A stretch of 64,000 bases of DNA from assembly GCF_050574275.1 (NCBI RefSeq), contig NZ_CP192260.1, forward strand, positions 496,001-560,000. The letters are read 5' to 3'. The position numbers and the translations under genes were made by a program. The notes under the pieces were generated by a model. That model searched no databases and was not told the origin of the DNA. It worked only from the letters and a program-made list of their open reading frames with translations. Shown one piece after another: positions 51,727 to 60,553 of this stretch. Each line of letters starts with the position of its first letter. The first letter of the stretch is position 1. This stretch comes from Virgibacillus_F flavescens (lineage in GTDB: Bacteria > Bacillota > Bacilli > Bacillales > Amphibacillaceae).

Positions 51727-52785
51727 CTATTTTTCTGCAGTATATTTTTTAATTGCTGGTAAAATTTCTGTACCAATTAGTTCAATGTTTTTCTGCAGAC
51801 GATCAAATGGCACACCGCCAAAATCGATTTGTGCAATATAACGCTGGTGGCCAAACACTTCATGCTGATAAAGAATTTTTTCAATGATTTCCTGTGGGCT
51901 TCCGATATTCATCACATTATGCGGATCCACTCCTTGGGCAAAGTGCTGCTTCGGAAAACCTTGTCCGTTCGTGCGTTTCATTCCTTCATTAATATGTGGA
52001 TACATGTTTTTTAACGCCTGCTGGGATGTTTCAGCAGCATAGAAGAACCCGGCAGTTGCGATTGGCAGCTCAGCAGGATCATGCCCACTGTTACTTGCCG
52101 CTTCACGATAGGCATCAACCGCTGGCTTAAAAGCAGTAGCCGGTCCGCCTAGATGAGCCAGGAACATCGGAACACCAGCATTACCCGCTTTAATTGCACT
52201 CGCAGGTGATCCGCCAACAGCTCGCCAGATTGGCATTGATCCATTTTGTGGTCGCGGAAGTACCTCTGCATTTTTCAACGGCGCGCGGAACTCCCCGTTC
52301 CAGTTCACCACTTCTTCCTCATTAATCTTCCGCAGCAGATCAAACTTTTCTTCATACAGCTCTTCATAATCACGAACATTATAGCCCAGTAAATCAAAGA
52401 GTCCGATTCGCGAAGCACGACCTGCAACAATCTCCGCTCGTCCCTTCGAAATCAAATCAAGCGTAGCAAAGTTTTCATAGACACGAACTGGATCCGATGT
52501 GCTGATGATGGTAGACGAGCTAGCGATTTTAATATTTTCAGTTGCTTGGGCAATCGCCGAAAGTACAACTGCGTGCGCTTGTGTTGCAAAATATTCCTGA
52601 TGACTTTCGCCGACACTAAAAAAGTCTATCCCTGCCTGGTCAGCCAGCTTAGCATATTCAATAATTTCATGAATGCGCGCCTGTGCGGAAATTCTATCTC
52701 CGGTTAGAGGGTTTGGTAAGTGATCACCAAGTGTATATATGCCAAATTCCATTCCTTTGCTTTGATCAATACGATATTTTTCCAT
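51727..52785 (-). CDS. Luciferase-like (LLM) flavin-dependent monooxygenase
   Basis: 352 aa TIM barrel. Motifs: FGIYTLGDHLPNPLTG, QAGIDFFSVGESHQEYF, IKIASSSTIISTSDPVRVYE, GRAEIVAGRASRI and LPIWRAVGGSP-like PIWRAVGGSPAS. The 'ESHQEYF' motif places it with the Atu2307/SP_0267-type LLM group. The FMN reductase gene follows and a MarR gene precedes it, so it is likely an inducible oxygenase. The substrate is unknown. Confidence 0.9.
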   Translation of the reverse strand: MEKYRIDQSKGMEFGIYTLGDHLPNPLTGDRISAQARIHEIIEYAKLADQAGIDFFSVGESHQEYFATQAHAVVLSAIAQATENIKIASSSTIISTSDPVRVYENFATLDLISKGRAEIVAGRASRIGLFDLLGYNVRDYEELYEEKFDLLRKINEEEVVNWNGEFRAPLKNAEVLPRPQNGSMPIWRAVGGSPASAIKAGNAGVPMFLAHLGGPATAFKPAVDAYREAASNSGHDPAELPIATAGFFYAAETSQQALKNMYPHINEGMKRTNGQGFPKQHFAQGVDPHNVMNIGSPQEIIEKILYQHEVFGHQRYIAQIDFGGVPFDRLQKNIELIGTEILPAIKKYTAEK

Positions 52786-52822
52786 TTCTATCTCAACCTT
52801 TCTTCACTTCGATTAAAATTTT

Positions 52823-52840
52823 CAATTTACATGTAAACTG
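52823..52840. promoter_or_regulatory. Candidate MarR operator before the LLM gene
   Basis: CAATTTACATGTAAACTG, with a perfect 12-bp centre TTTACATGTAAA. Fifteen of its 18 bases are found again at 53323-53340 in the upstream region of the marR gene. Confidence 0.65.
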
Positions 52841-52853
52841 ATAAGGTAAAAAA

Positions 52854-53297
52854 TTATTCTGGCGGGATTTGCTTTTCGAAACTGTGCTTATGCAGCTTTT
52901 TCATTAGAGCTAGCAGCTGCCCCTTTTCCGCTTCATCCAAAACATCATCAAACACCGATGACTGGAGTTCCAGCTGTTCTGGGAACACCGCATGAAACTT
53001 TTCCCGACCTACATCTGTTAACGATATATGCTTTATCTTCCACTTCTGTTTTCTTGTAATTAAATTTTCTTTTTCAAGCCTCGTCAGCATTCGGGAGATC
53101 CCACCATTGCTCACGGTCAATTTTTTAGCTAAATCCATTTGTGTGATAGGTTCGTATGCTTCTATCTGAGCGAGTACTTCAAATTGAGCTATCGTTAAGT
53201 CATATCGTTCTAAAAATTCGTTCGACAGCTGGTTACTGCGCTGAACAAAACGAACCATTCGCAGCCAGATAAGCGAGCTCAATGAATGATTTTCCAT
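52854..53297 (-). CDS. MarR family regulator
   Basis: 147 aa, starting at ATG 53297 behind GAGGTGATT. The winged helix has YDLTIAQFEVLAQIEAYEP, ITQMDLAKKLTVSNGGISRML, and LEKENLITRKQKWKIKHISL. It most likely represses the LLM monooxygenase and FMN reductase genes 69 bp downstream on the same strand, as related MarR proteins do in quinone or aldehyde stress systems. No Cys sensor is obvious. Confidence 0.9.
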   Translation of the reverse strand: MENHSLSSLIWLRMVRFVQRSNQLSNEFLERYDLTIAQFEVLAQIEAYEPITQMDLAKKLTVSNGGISRMLTRLEKENLITRKQKWKIKHISLTDVGREKFHAVFPEQLELQSSVFDDVLDEAEKGQLLALMKKLHKHSFEKQIPPE

Positions 53298-53322
53298 GGA
53301 ATCACCTCTTCGTTTATATTGT

Positions 53323-53340
53323 CAGTTTACCAGTCAATTG
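53323..53340. promoter_or_regulatory. Candidate MarR operator before marR
   Basis: CAGTTTACCAGTCAATTG, matching 15 of 18 bases of the reverse complement of the LLM operator. It is about 26 bp upstream of the marR start. Confidence 0.5.
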
Positions 53341-53480
53341 ACAGGAAGACAAGCTGTTACACTTATATATAACCGGGCAATTTTAAAGAAAGGGTTTTAA
53401 CCTTCAAGTTAATATTGCTTTCCCAATTCACGCTTGCTATATTAAAGTAAATAATAGTCGTTAAAAAGGAGGATTTAAAA

Positions 53481-54062
53481 ATGTCTCAATTGGATAAAAA
53501 TAAATTGTACACACTAGATGAGTTTTTACTATGTGTAAAAGAGGAAGAACGTGCAGAATTATACGACGGTACCCCTGTTTTTATGGCACCGGCATCTTAT
53601 GAGCATGAAGGCATAATTGCGAATTTGATTCGGGAAATCGGTAACGCACTTAAAGGAAGCACATGCCAGGTATACGGAAGTAACCTTCAAGTTATCTTTC
53701 CATTTAAAGGCGAAAAAAAAGGGAAAAATGATGTAACGGTTCTACCTGATATCTCTGTTGTGTGCGATAAGAACAAGCTTCGTAATAAGCGCTGCTACGG
53801 TGCACCGGACTTAATTGTTGAGGTCCTATCCCCGAGCACTGCCCGTAATGATCGTCTCCTTAAACGAAATTATTATGAAAGAGCTGGTGTAAAGGAGTAC
53901 TTAATCATTGATTATCAAAATCAAAGCATTGAAAAATACGTGCTTCACAAAAGTTCTTTCCAGCTAAAAGAAATATACTCCAATGAGAATTCACCTTTCA
54001 CTTCAACTTGTTTTCCGGATATTTCTTTTCCCGCTGAAGATATCTTCTCTTTCTTGAATTGA
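53481..54062 (+). CDS. Uma2 family (DUF820) PD-(D/E)xK nuclease
   Basis: 193 aa, starting at ATG 53481 behind AAAAAGGAGG. Nuclease core: YELYDGT-like ELYDGTPVFM, VLPDISVVCD (Asp), and LIVEVLSPSTARNDRLLKRN (Glu and Lys), closing with YYERAGVKEYLIID. Uma2 proteins are abundant in cyanobacteria and sporadic in Bacillaceae; their role is unknown and association with mobile DNA or defence has been suggested. It is monocistronic. Confidence 0.87.
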   Translation: MSQLDKNKLYTLDEFLLCVKEEERAELYDGTPVFMAPASYEHEGIIANLIREIGNALKGSTCQVYGSNLQVIFPFKGEKKGKNDVTVLPDISVVCDKNKLRNKRCYGAPDLIVEVLSPSTARNDRLLKRNYYERAGVKEYLIIDYQNQSIEKYVLHKSSFQLKEIYSNENSPFTSTCFPDISFPAEDIFSFLN

Positions 54063-54078
54063 TTAAACGTTGTTAACT

Positions 54079-54561
54079 CTAAAACTCTCGAACGTTCCAA
54101 ACAATTTCGTCACCCTCATTCCATGTGCTTTTGTGCCGCTTAAATCCGATTTTTTCGAGCACTCGGAAAGACGCATCATTCCAGGAGCCCACAGTTGACC
54201 AGAACCGTTTCCGGCCAGTTGCTCTCGCAGTTTCCATAACAGAGGAGGCTGCCTCAGTTGCATATCCATTACCGTGCACTCTGCGAAACAATTCATAGGC
54301 GATCTCAGGCTCTTCCAGAGTGGCACGACCAATAATCAATCCACAGTATCCAATTAAATCGCCTTCATCCCGGCGACGGATCGTCAGAAGACCAATACCA
54401 TTTTCCAGTGCTCTTTCACGTAAGGTGATAACATTGTTTCGCGCTTCTTCGATAGTCGGCATGGCCACCCCCCGTTCGCTAACAAGTTCCCTATACCACA
54501 CTGCATCTGATTCTTCCCACAAGCGCAAAGACAGTCGTTCCGTTTCAATCTCGAACTTCAT
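54079..54561 (-). CDS. GNAT acetyltransferase, RimJ/RimL type
   Basis: 160 aa. Opening FEIETERLSLRLWEESDA, then GYCGLIIGRATLEEPEIAYE, RVHGNGYATEAASSVMETA and NDASFRVLEKIGFKR. This is the RimJ/RimL branch, which acetylates protein N-termini or small amines. ATG 54561 has GGAGG at 16 bp, too far for a good site, but no alternative start is in frame. It converges on the Uma2 gene. Confidence 0.85.
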   Translation of the reverse strand: MKFEIETERLSLRLWEESDAVWYRELVSERGVAMPTIEEARNNVITLRERALENGIGLLTIRRRDEGDLIGYCGLIIGRATLEEPEIAYELFRRVHGNGYATEAASSVMETARATGRKRFWSTVGSWNDASFRVLEKIGFKRHKSTWNEGDEIVWNVREF

Positions 54562-54681
54562 TTGTGCGAATTCGAAACCTCCTAATCAAATCATGTTGAA
54601 ACAATTCAGTAATAGAGCAATAGATTTATAGGTTACAACTAGTTTTATCCTCTAAATGGTTTCGACTAATCTAGCATTTAT

Positions 54682-55398
54682 TTAAGATTTCCTTTCGTAC
54701 ACCCACATTTTTGATACATCTCTATAACCCAATTTTTGATATAATGAATGTCCCATCTGACTCGAAACAAGTACACTCTGGTTAGCACCTTCCCGTTTAG
54801 CATCAATAAGCATATTTTGGCAAAGCGCTTTAGCAATTCCTTGACCCCTATACATTTTCGAAGTAAATACATTATTTAAAAAAACAGTTTTCTCTAGTAG
54901 CGCATAGCTACCATAAGATACAGGATTCCCGTTTTCCTCGCCAACGTAAAATCGCAAATTTGGTTCATTCCATTTTTCAAGGTCAATTACTGCCTTATCA
55001 AAAAAATCATTGATACGACAGGCTTCTCCCTTATTTTTGACACGCCTTATTATCTTGTTTTCTGTTTTAAAGGGCCAACTATCCAAATTTAAATCCATAA
55101 GAAACTCATTACTTTTGATGGTATATCCCCTCTCATTAAGAATATAAGGTTTTTCATCAGAAATCACAGTAAGCCAATAGTCTTTTTTCAATCCAAGTTT
55201 ATTAATAATATTAATAAGGTGATCTAGTTTTAAATAATAAATGATAAATTCATCGGTTCTACCGCTAACTTTTTTACCAAAAGCAAGATGTTTTACAGAA
55301 TCGTAAACATGCACTTGGGACTCAGATTGGCTACTAAAGTAATACTCTCCACGAACAAATAAATCTACAGCTCTACTAAACTCCGCATACCTCACCAT
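54682..55398 (-). CDS. GNAT family N-acetyltransferase
   Basis: 238 aa from ATG 55398, about 10 bp after GGGAGG; the longer frame would use the ribosome site itself as coding sequence. The C-terminal GNAT domain has VSYGSYALLEKTVFLNNVFT, SKMYRGQGIAKALCQNMLID (acetyl-CoA loop) and GHSLYQKLGYRDVSKMW. The N-terminal 110 residues are poorly conserved and of unknown fold. It is monocistronic. Confidence 0.83.
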   Translation of the reverse strand: MVRYAEFSRAVDLFVRGEYYFSSQSESQVHVYDSVKHLAFGKKVSGRTDEFIIYYLKLDHLINIINKLGLKKDYWLTVISDEKPYILNERGYTIKSNEFLMDLNLDSWPFKTENKIIRRVKNKGEACRINDFFDKAVIDLEKWNEPNLRFYVGEENGNPVSYGSYALLEKTVFLNNVFTSKMYRGQGIAKALCQNMLIDAKREGANQSVLVSSQMGHSLYQKLGYRDVSKMWVYERKS

Positions 55399-55671
55399 AC
55401 AATGTATTCCTCCCAATAATCAGACCTTGTTTCAAAAATAGAGGCACATCCTTATTCTGGAAAGAAATCCTTAGCAAAACACCTTTTTATAAGAATTGAA
55501 TTATTATTTCTATTATAAACGATGAATTGAATTTGTTTGCGCATAACTTCAGATAATAAGCAGTTTTCTTTGAGAAGGGCAGATGAAATATTTTTTTCAA
55601 AGTAATACAATGTACCTTTTTTTATTTTCCCCATAAAATACAGAGAGTAGCTCGAACGGGGAGGGTTAAGG

Positions 55672-55950
55672 ATGAAGAACAACCAGTTTAATTTAATGAG
55701 GTCCAATTTTGCTAAGGATACTGGTAATGGCGCTTCGGATGTTGAATCTACTTCTGCAAAACTAGCTGTACTTGGGGGACTGCTTTCTACCTTGGGTGAT
55801 GCTATCTCAACAATTGCCGCAGTCCTTACACTTGAACAAACGCAACAAACAGACAATAACAGCAGCAATACCAACGATAGAATAAATGAATTGGAACGAC
55901 AGATAAGATTCTTAACCAGAGAAATTAGTCAACAAAAAAATGAGAAGTAG
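55672..55950 (+). CDS. Small helical protein of unknown function
   Basis: 92 aa, starting at ATG 55672 behind GGGGAGGG. An N-terminal polar stretch, an Ala/Leu-rich amphipathic or membrane-associated helix (KLAVLGGLLSTLGDAISTIA, about 29-48), then a C-terminal coiled coil (INELERQIRFLTREISQQ). I do not recognise the family. The long antisense frame (55452-55874) has no ribosome site and is rejected. Confidence 0.65.
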   Translation: MKNNQFNLMRSNFAKDTGNGASDVESTSAKLAVLGGLLSTLGDAISTIAAVLTLEQTQQTDNNSSNTNDRINELERQIRFLTREISQQKNEK

Positions 55951-56603
55951 AAGAAAAAAGAAGGACATACTCTTGGGCCATCCTGAACAAAGCAGCTTTT
56001 TTCCTTATTGCCTTATAATTCTATCCTCATTTAAAAAAGGGCCGTAATTCCATAAACACGGTACTACATAAAATGCTCATCTACTTATGTGCCTTTGTTT
56101 CTTAGTTTTACAAAACCACCCCATCCCCCACAATCCCTTACCCCACTTACTCTCACACCCTTTTTCCACCCTTCCAATCTGAAACTATGTTTTACAAAGA
56201 AAACCGCAATTTCTTACAGAAATCAGGTGAAATTCACGCATTTACTGATCCGAAATTGTAACTAAGTTTTACAGAATAGGGTTAAGGATTGAGGAGAAAG
56301 GAAAGGGATTTTTCATGCCTTTTCTCATGCTTTTTAACACCGTTTTCTTCCTACCAACCTTTATCCTCACACCTTATCTCTCTTACTCCCGCTTGCTTTT
56401 TCAGGCATTTTCTCACGCCTTCTTCAAACAAAAAAGAACCGAGATGGCGTACCGTTGGTACGCTCCCGATTCTGATTCAGGTTACATAAAATGCTGTCAT
56501 CTGCTTCTCCTTCATTGCAAAACTCTGTTAAAGATTGTAAGAGTGAGTTACAGATTGTAAAAAAGAGTTTAAGGGAGACATAATAGAGTAAAGGATTAAG
56601 GAA
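55951..56603. other. 650-bp non-coding boundary region with diverged internal repeats
   Basis: No credible gene. It is strongly pyrimidine-rich on the plus strand (about 56110-56200 and 56290-56420). TACATAAAATGCTCATCTACTT (56066-56087, shown as two blocks TACATAAAATGCT and CATCTACTT) recurs near 56484 as TACATAAAATGCTGTCATCTGCTT-like sequence. TTTTACAAA/TTTTACAGA motifs recur at about 56105, 56188 and 56266. A short palindrome GCGTACC gtt GGTACGC is at 56447-56463. It lies at the edge of the defence island and may be a scar of insertion. Confidence 0.5.
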
Positions 56604-56630
56604 AGAAGGAGAAGGGATAACTAAATAAAT
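56604..56630 (-). terminator. Weak hairpin after the CBASS operon
   Basis: On minus, AAGGGAT ttatttagtt ATCCCTT, a 7-bp stem without a proper U tract, overlapping the cap3 stop region. It may be a weak terminator; none better is seen. Confidence 0.35.
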
Positions 56631-57115
56631 CCCTTAACCCATGCAGGATTAGGAATCTTAGAATTTGAAATTGTTTTCAACCTTTTACCTTTATGAAGAA
56701 AATATGCCTTAATTTTTAAAGGATCATAATGATTAACAATTACTGTAATTATCGAGTCCCTATATTCAGCAGGGACGTATTTTGATAAACATTTCATAGC
56801 AACCAAATCTTTATTACTTGGATTAAGGTTATCAGATAAATGTGTATGCCAGTCCCCCAGGAAATATAATCTGTTATCCGATAACTCATTAAGTTGATTA
56901 CAATATTTTGTTGCATATTCACCATCGATTTCAATTGAATCATAGGACATCTTTGCGTTCTCGCCAGGATAAGAGGCATGTGTAATAACTAAATGACCAT
57001 CTTGTTGATAACCTACGAGTGTCCCTCCCACTTCTGTTACAAGTTCATGTTGATTAATAATTTTATTAATATCGGATATACTGTTTTCTGTAAATAGAAC
57101 ATTAGTGATTTTCAT
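56621..57115 (-). CDS. cap3: Cap3: JAB/JAMM isopeptidase of type II CBASS
   Basis: 164 aa from ATG 57115, which overlaps the cap2 end by 14 bp. The JAMM zinc site is complete: Glu28 in TEVGGTLVGY, then GDWHTHLSDNLNPSNKD giving H90, H92, S100 and D103 (HxHx7Sx2D). In type II CBASS, Cap3 cleaves the bond that Cap2 makes between the CD-NTase C-terminus and its targets, and so limits activation. It is the last gene of the operon. Confidence 0.92.
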   Translation of the reverse strand: MKITNVLFTENSISDINKIINQHELVTEVGGTLVGYQQDGHLVITHASYPGENAKMSYDSIEIDGEYATKYCNQLNELSDNRLYFLGDWHTHLSDNLNPSNKDLVAMKCLSKYVPAEYRDSIITVIVNHYDPLKIKAYFLHKGKRLKTISNSKIPNPAWVKGFI

Positions 57116-58730
57116 TACACACTTCACAATCCTCAAGGGCAGGGTTTTTCAAATATTCCACGTCATAATTACGATTCCCTCTACAATCTCTTTCACTCCA
57201 CAAAATATAGTGTTTTGCATCTAAATCCACATTTAATAAAGTGTCTATAATAGCGTGAGAAACTAACCCACCCGCAATATTTATACTTGATATTCCTCCA
57301 ATAAATGTTGGTTGATCACATCCAGGAGCAAATTGCATTTCACCTGTTGGAGAACTTGGTGGATTCCGATAACCATAACTTCTGTTCCAACAACCCCAAC
57401 ATCCAGAATGATTAGGGATATACTTTACAACCTCACAGCTCCATGCTCCATTTGTTACGGAACCAATAACTAAAGGAATTTTATTTTTAACGCAAAATCT
57501 GTTTAAAAAATGAGACACACCATGTTCTCCTGTAGTGTCTACAACTATATCGGAATTTGCTAATGCCTTATTGACTTTTTGATAGTTTCCTTGATCTTTA
57601 CTGCTACCTACCGCCACATTATACACTTCGACTTCTGCCGTTGGTGATAACTCCTTTATACGTTCAGAAACACCATTAACTTTAGATAGCCCAAACCAAT
57701 ATTGTCTAACTTGATGTCTTATTGCATTTGAGGGTTCATAAGTATCATAATCAAACAAATAAAACTTCTGGACTCCTTCTTGTGCCAAAGTAGTTGAAAC
57801 AATTGACCCTAAAGAGCCTGCTCCTACCACAGTTACCACCTTTTCCCGTATCAGAGATCCATGAGGAGTTCGAATTTCAGTATCATCTTCACTTACTAAA
57901 TAACATTGAATCCAAGAGGCGTTTCCTTGAAGGATTTTTAGGGCTATCCACGCCATTCTTTTATTACCCTTTTTTCCCCATTCATCTTCAAAAACAAAAA
58001 ATAAAAAATGATTTCTATTTGGATTAATACGGATGTCATTCTCCAATAACCATGACTTAATATTTGTTGTGGTTAATGGGGGTGGATTAAAGACTTTATA
58101 GATTTTGGATCTATACATTGTTGAACCTTTAAACCAACCTTTATATCCATCGTCAGCAATCTTGTTTTCACCCTGTAAATCAAGGGATGTTATTATTCCT
58201 CGTTTTTGCTTGGTAGAGTAATTAATCGTACCCTCATTTGTATCCTTTAACTCATTAAAAGACATATCACCAAATGGAGTCGGTATTAAAAAACCACCGT
58301 CAGCATAATTATATTGATTCACTATTGGTTCTGGCACACTTTCATCATAAACCTCAGAGTCCCCATCAATTGTTAATGGAGAAAAATTAACGATTAGTTC
58401 TTCGGCCTCTTGCAGAACCTCTTTGGCTGTAAAATCGGCTCTCCATCTTTCTGACGCAAAGCCAAAACAACACAGCACCTTATTTAGTATTCTCTGGTGG
58501 CTTTTTAAAACTAATTCATCTTTTACTTCACTGATCACAGTAGGGGGAAAAGAAGGGTATCCATTAGGATATATAATCCTTAGTGGATACTCTTTTAAAA
58601 CTGATGAATTACCAGTAAATTCAATCGTATTACTATGTTGTTTTAATAAGAATCCTCTTGATTCAAGTATCCGCTTCTCTCTTTCAAAAACTTCTGGCAT
58701 TTCTTTATACCATAATTGTATTTCACCCAT
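57102..58730 (-). CDS. cap2: Cap2: E1/E2 fusion ubiquitin-transferase-like enzyme of type II CBASS
   Basis: 542 aa. An N-terminal E2-like domain (about 1-118) has PLRIIYPNGYPSFPP and the catalytic Cys in NKVLCCFGF (C87/C88). A linker region leads to an E1/ThiF domain (about 285-542) with the nucleotide loop VVGAGSLGSIVS (303-308), FDYDTYEPSNAIRHQ and catalytic Cys471 in FAPGCDQPTF. Four Cys (444, 447, 535, 538) form a likely zinc site. Cap2 conjugates the CD-NTase C-terminus to targets and primes it. ATG 58730 overlaps the CD-NTase stop by 8 bp, and GGAG is only 2 bp upstream, so coupling is likely. Confidence 0.93.
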   Translation of the reverse strand: MGEIQLWYKEMPEVFEREKRILESRGFLLKQHSNTIEFTGNSSVLKEYPLRIIYPNGYPSFPPTVISEVKDELVLKSHQRILNKVLCCFGFASERWRADFTAKEVLQEAEELIVNFSPLTIDGDSEVYDESVPEPIVNQYNYADGGFLIPTPFGDMSFNELKDTNEGTINYSTKQKRGIITSLDLQGENKIADDGYKGWFKGSTMYRSKIYKVFNPPPLTTTNIKSWLLENDIRINPNRNHFLFFVFEDEWGKKGNKRMAWIALKILQGNASWIQCYLVSEDDTEIRTPHGSLIREKVVTVVGAGSLGSIVSTTLAQEGVQKFYLFDYDTYEPSNAIRHQVRQYWFGLSKVNGVSERIKELSPTAEVEVYNVAVGSSKDQGNYQKVNKALANSDIVVDTTGEHGVSHFLNRFCVKNKIPLVIGSVTNGAWSCEVVKYIPNHSGCWGCWNRSYGYRNPPSSPTGEMQFAPGCDQPTFIGGISSINIAGGLVSHAIIDTLLNVDLDAKHYILWSERDCRGNRNYDVEYLKNPALEDCEVCNENH

Positions 58731-59616
58731 GTCTCCTATTTGGTTGCCTCCCCCAATCAGACGTATTCCTCTTTACAACACTTGAACTTGTATAGTCATT
58801 GTTAGTTAATCCCGAGAAGTTATTAAACACCTTTTTCCAAGCTGTTAATTGACTGTCACTGTCATCATTTGCCTCATCTAAGTAACTTAAACAATTAGAT
58901 GCTGTGGTTTTCATAAATAGTTTTTTGTGATATTCAATTACATCTGCAACGTTATTATTTGAGTTGGCAGGGTCAATTAGGTTTATATCTTCAATATTGT
59001 CCACAATATATTGTAATACCTCTTTGGTTCGATCTTTCAATCCTGATACCGAGGAATCATCTAATGCCTGTATAACCAACAATTCCATCGCAAATGATTT
59101 AAACTTCACATTCCACTTGTTTTTCCAAATTTTCATGAGTTTAATTACATTGCGACATCCACTATCTGTAATGTGAGACTTATGTTTTTCAATGTTTGTT
59201 TTAATTCGACTTTCATCATCAGACCGACATAAAAACACGTCATTATTACTTTCATCCTCTTCATCTATACGACGACCAGGGACTACATCTACATCGAAAT
59301 CTGACAATCCAATGGACACTTTCTGTTTTCTTACATTATACTTATCATTTAAAAAATCAAATACATCATCATACATTTCTTTTAGGGTATCAAATGAATT
59401 TTTCTTGAAATGGATCGCAAGATCTAAATCTTTACTTGAATTAATTGCAGTATGCTTTGCTACAGAACCTGAGTATTTAACCGTTTTAACTTTATCGCCA
59501 AATTCCCCTCTTATTGCTGTTTCTACTTCATCCCTTTTTTTCTTAATTTCTTCTTTATCTTTATCATAAACCTTTTCTTCTTCAAGTAATGATTCAAGAT
59601 ACTCAATTATGGTCAT
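58723..59616 (-). CDS. CD-NTase (cGAS/DncV-like nucleotidyltransferase) of type II CBASS
   Basis: 297 aa from ATG 59616, with GAGGAG 8 bp upstream. The nucleotidyltransferase core has G50-S51 in VKYSGSVAKHT, the metal pair D63/D65 in SKDLDLAIHF, and the third Asp D110 in SDFDVDVVPG. The helical C-terminal domain (about 150-290) follows. It should make a cyclic di- or trinucleotide upon infection. The chain ends RQPNRRHG: a C-terminal Gly, as needed for Cap2-type conjugation. It starts 4 bp after the effector gene. Clade and product cannot be read here. Confidence 0.92.
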   Translation of the reverse strand: MTIIEYLESLLEEEKVYDKDKEEIKKKRDEVETAIRGEFGDKVKTVKYSGSVAKHTAINSSKDLDLAIHFKKNSFDTLKEMYDDVFDFLNDKYNVRKQKVSIGLSDFDVDVVPGRRIDEEDESNNDVFLCRSDDESRIKTNIEKHKSHITDSGCRNVIKLMKIWKNKWNVKFKSFAMELLVIQALDDSSVSGLKDRTKEVLQYIVDNIEDINLIDPANSNNNVADVIEYHKKLFMKTTASNCLSYLDEANDDSDSQLTAWKKVFNNFSGLTNNDYTSSSVVKRNTSDWGRQPNRRHG

Positions 59617-59620
59617 TATT

Positions 59621-60553
59621 CTATCTCCTCTCATATGATACTATATTTGCTAAAGACATCATATTGCTTGTTAGGCTTGTCGGCATATTTGCCAAAACAG
59701 AATAAGGGTAAGAATTAATTATTTCAGCATCCTCCCCAATAACCCTGTTTTTAAAAGTGGCATAAACTACTACTGGTATGTTTAGGTCTAATTCTTGCAG
59801 TTTCTGAATATATTTCCGTATTATTTCTTCCTGTTCGTTTCCATTTAATTCATATCTATAAATAATAATATCTATTTCTCTATTATTTATTTTTGTCTCG
59901 AATTCTTCGAATTCATCTAAACCCATTATTTGTGCTTCCCCTACTATTTCACGAATCCTGGCTACTTCAAGGCTCTCCGTTTCCTCTTTTTTTCTTTCTG
60001 GGGTTAAAAATACAACCCTACTTTTTCGAATGGAATGTTGATTTTCCATAAAACGCTCTAACTCATTGTATTTTTCCTCAAAGCCTACAATTGTAGGATC
60101 AATTAAACTTTTTATCTTATTTTTTGTTTCTTCTTCGATTTCCTTAACAGAATTCTTTATTGTTGTGTTAGCATTCTCTTTAACTTCTGTTTTAGTTTGA
60201 CCAAAAACCCAATAAAGAACTATTGTTCCCCCTGTTACTAAAACGCCTAAAGCAACAAAAAATAAACTGACTAAGTTCATGAAACTTTCTCGATCATTAT
60301 TTGCAAAATCCTTATAGTTTGTATATTGCTGTTTAAGAAATTCAATTGTCTTATCAGCATTACCATTTTCTGTTGTAGAATTGTCATCGTCATCTTGCAG
60401 ATCACCGATTTGACTACTTAACTCGACAAGTTTTTCTTCTAAATGCTCCTGCTTTTCGTTCATTGCATTATTAATGTGCAATAAAAAGAAAAAATTGAAG
60501 GCTAATAGGAGTATGAGCAATATCCCGAACACCTTTTCAATGTTGCTTTTCAA
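59621..60553 (-). CDS. CBASS effector: two-TM, coiled-coil protein with Rossmann-like C-terminal domain
   Basis: 310 aa from TTG 60553, behind GGGGTGG; the longer frame has no site. TM1 is at about 9-28, a charged extracytoplasmic coil at 29-90 (EHLEEKLVELSSQ, many Asp/Asn), TM2 at 91-117, and a cytoplasmic coiled coil at 118-172 (KEIEEETKNKIKSL). The C-terminal domain (about 175-310) alternates hydrophobic strands and helices (SRVVFLTPE; DIIIYRYEL; LNIPVVVYATFKN; YSVLANMP) like a Rossmann or receiver domain. Its first-gene position in a CBASS operon makes it the effector: the C-terminal domain would bind the cyclic nucleotide and the TM part would perturb the membrane. This is inferred; I do not recognise the domain. 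Confidence 0.78.
   Translation of the reverse strand: MKSNIEKVFGILLILLLAFNFFFLLHINNAMNEKQEHLEEKLVELSSQIGDLQDDDDNSTTENGNADKTIEFLKQQYTNYKDFANNDRESFMNLVSLFFVALGVLVTGGTIVLYWVFGQTKTEVKENANTTIKNSVKEIEEETKNKIKSLIDPTIVGFEEKYNELERFMENQHSIRKSRVVFLTPERKKEETESLEVARIREIVGEAQIMGLDEFEEFETKINNREIDIIIYRYELNGNEQEEIIRKYIQKLQELDLNIPVVVYATFKNRVIGEDAEIINSYPYSVLANMPTSLTSNMMSLANIVSYERR

Noticed and set aside
55452..55874. 140-aa minus-strand frame
   Set aside because: Antisense to the better supported 92-aa gene, without a ribosome site; composition is unlike a protein.
56289..56560. Two overlapping plus-strand frames in the pyrimidine-rich region
   Set aside because: Their Phe/Leu/Ser content simply follows from the C/T-rich DNA; no family match.
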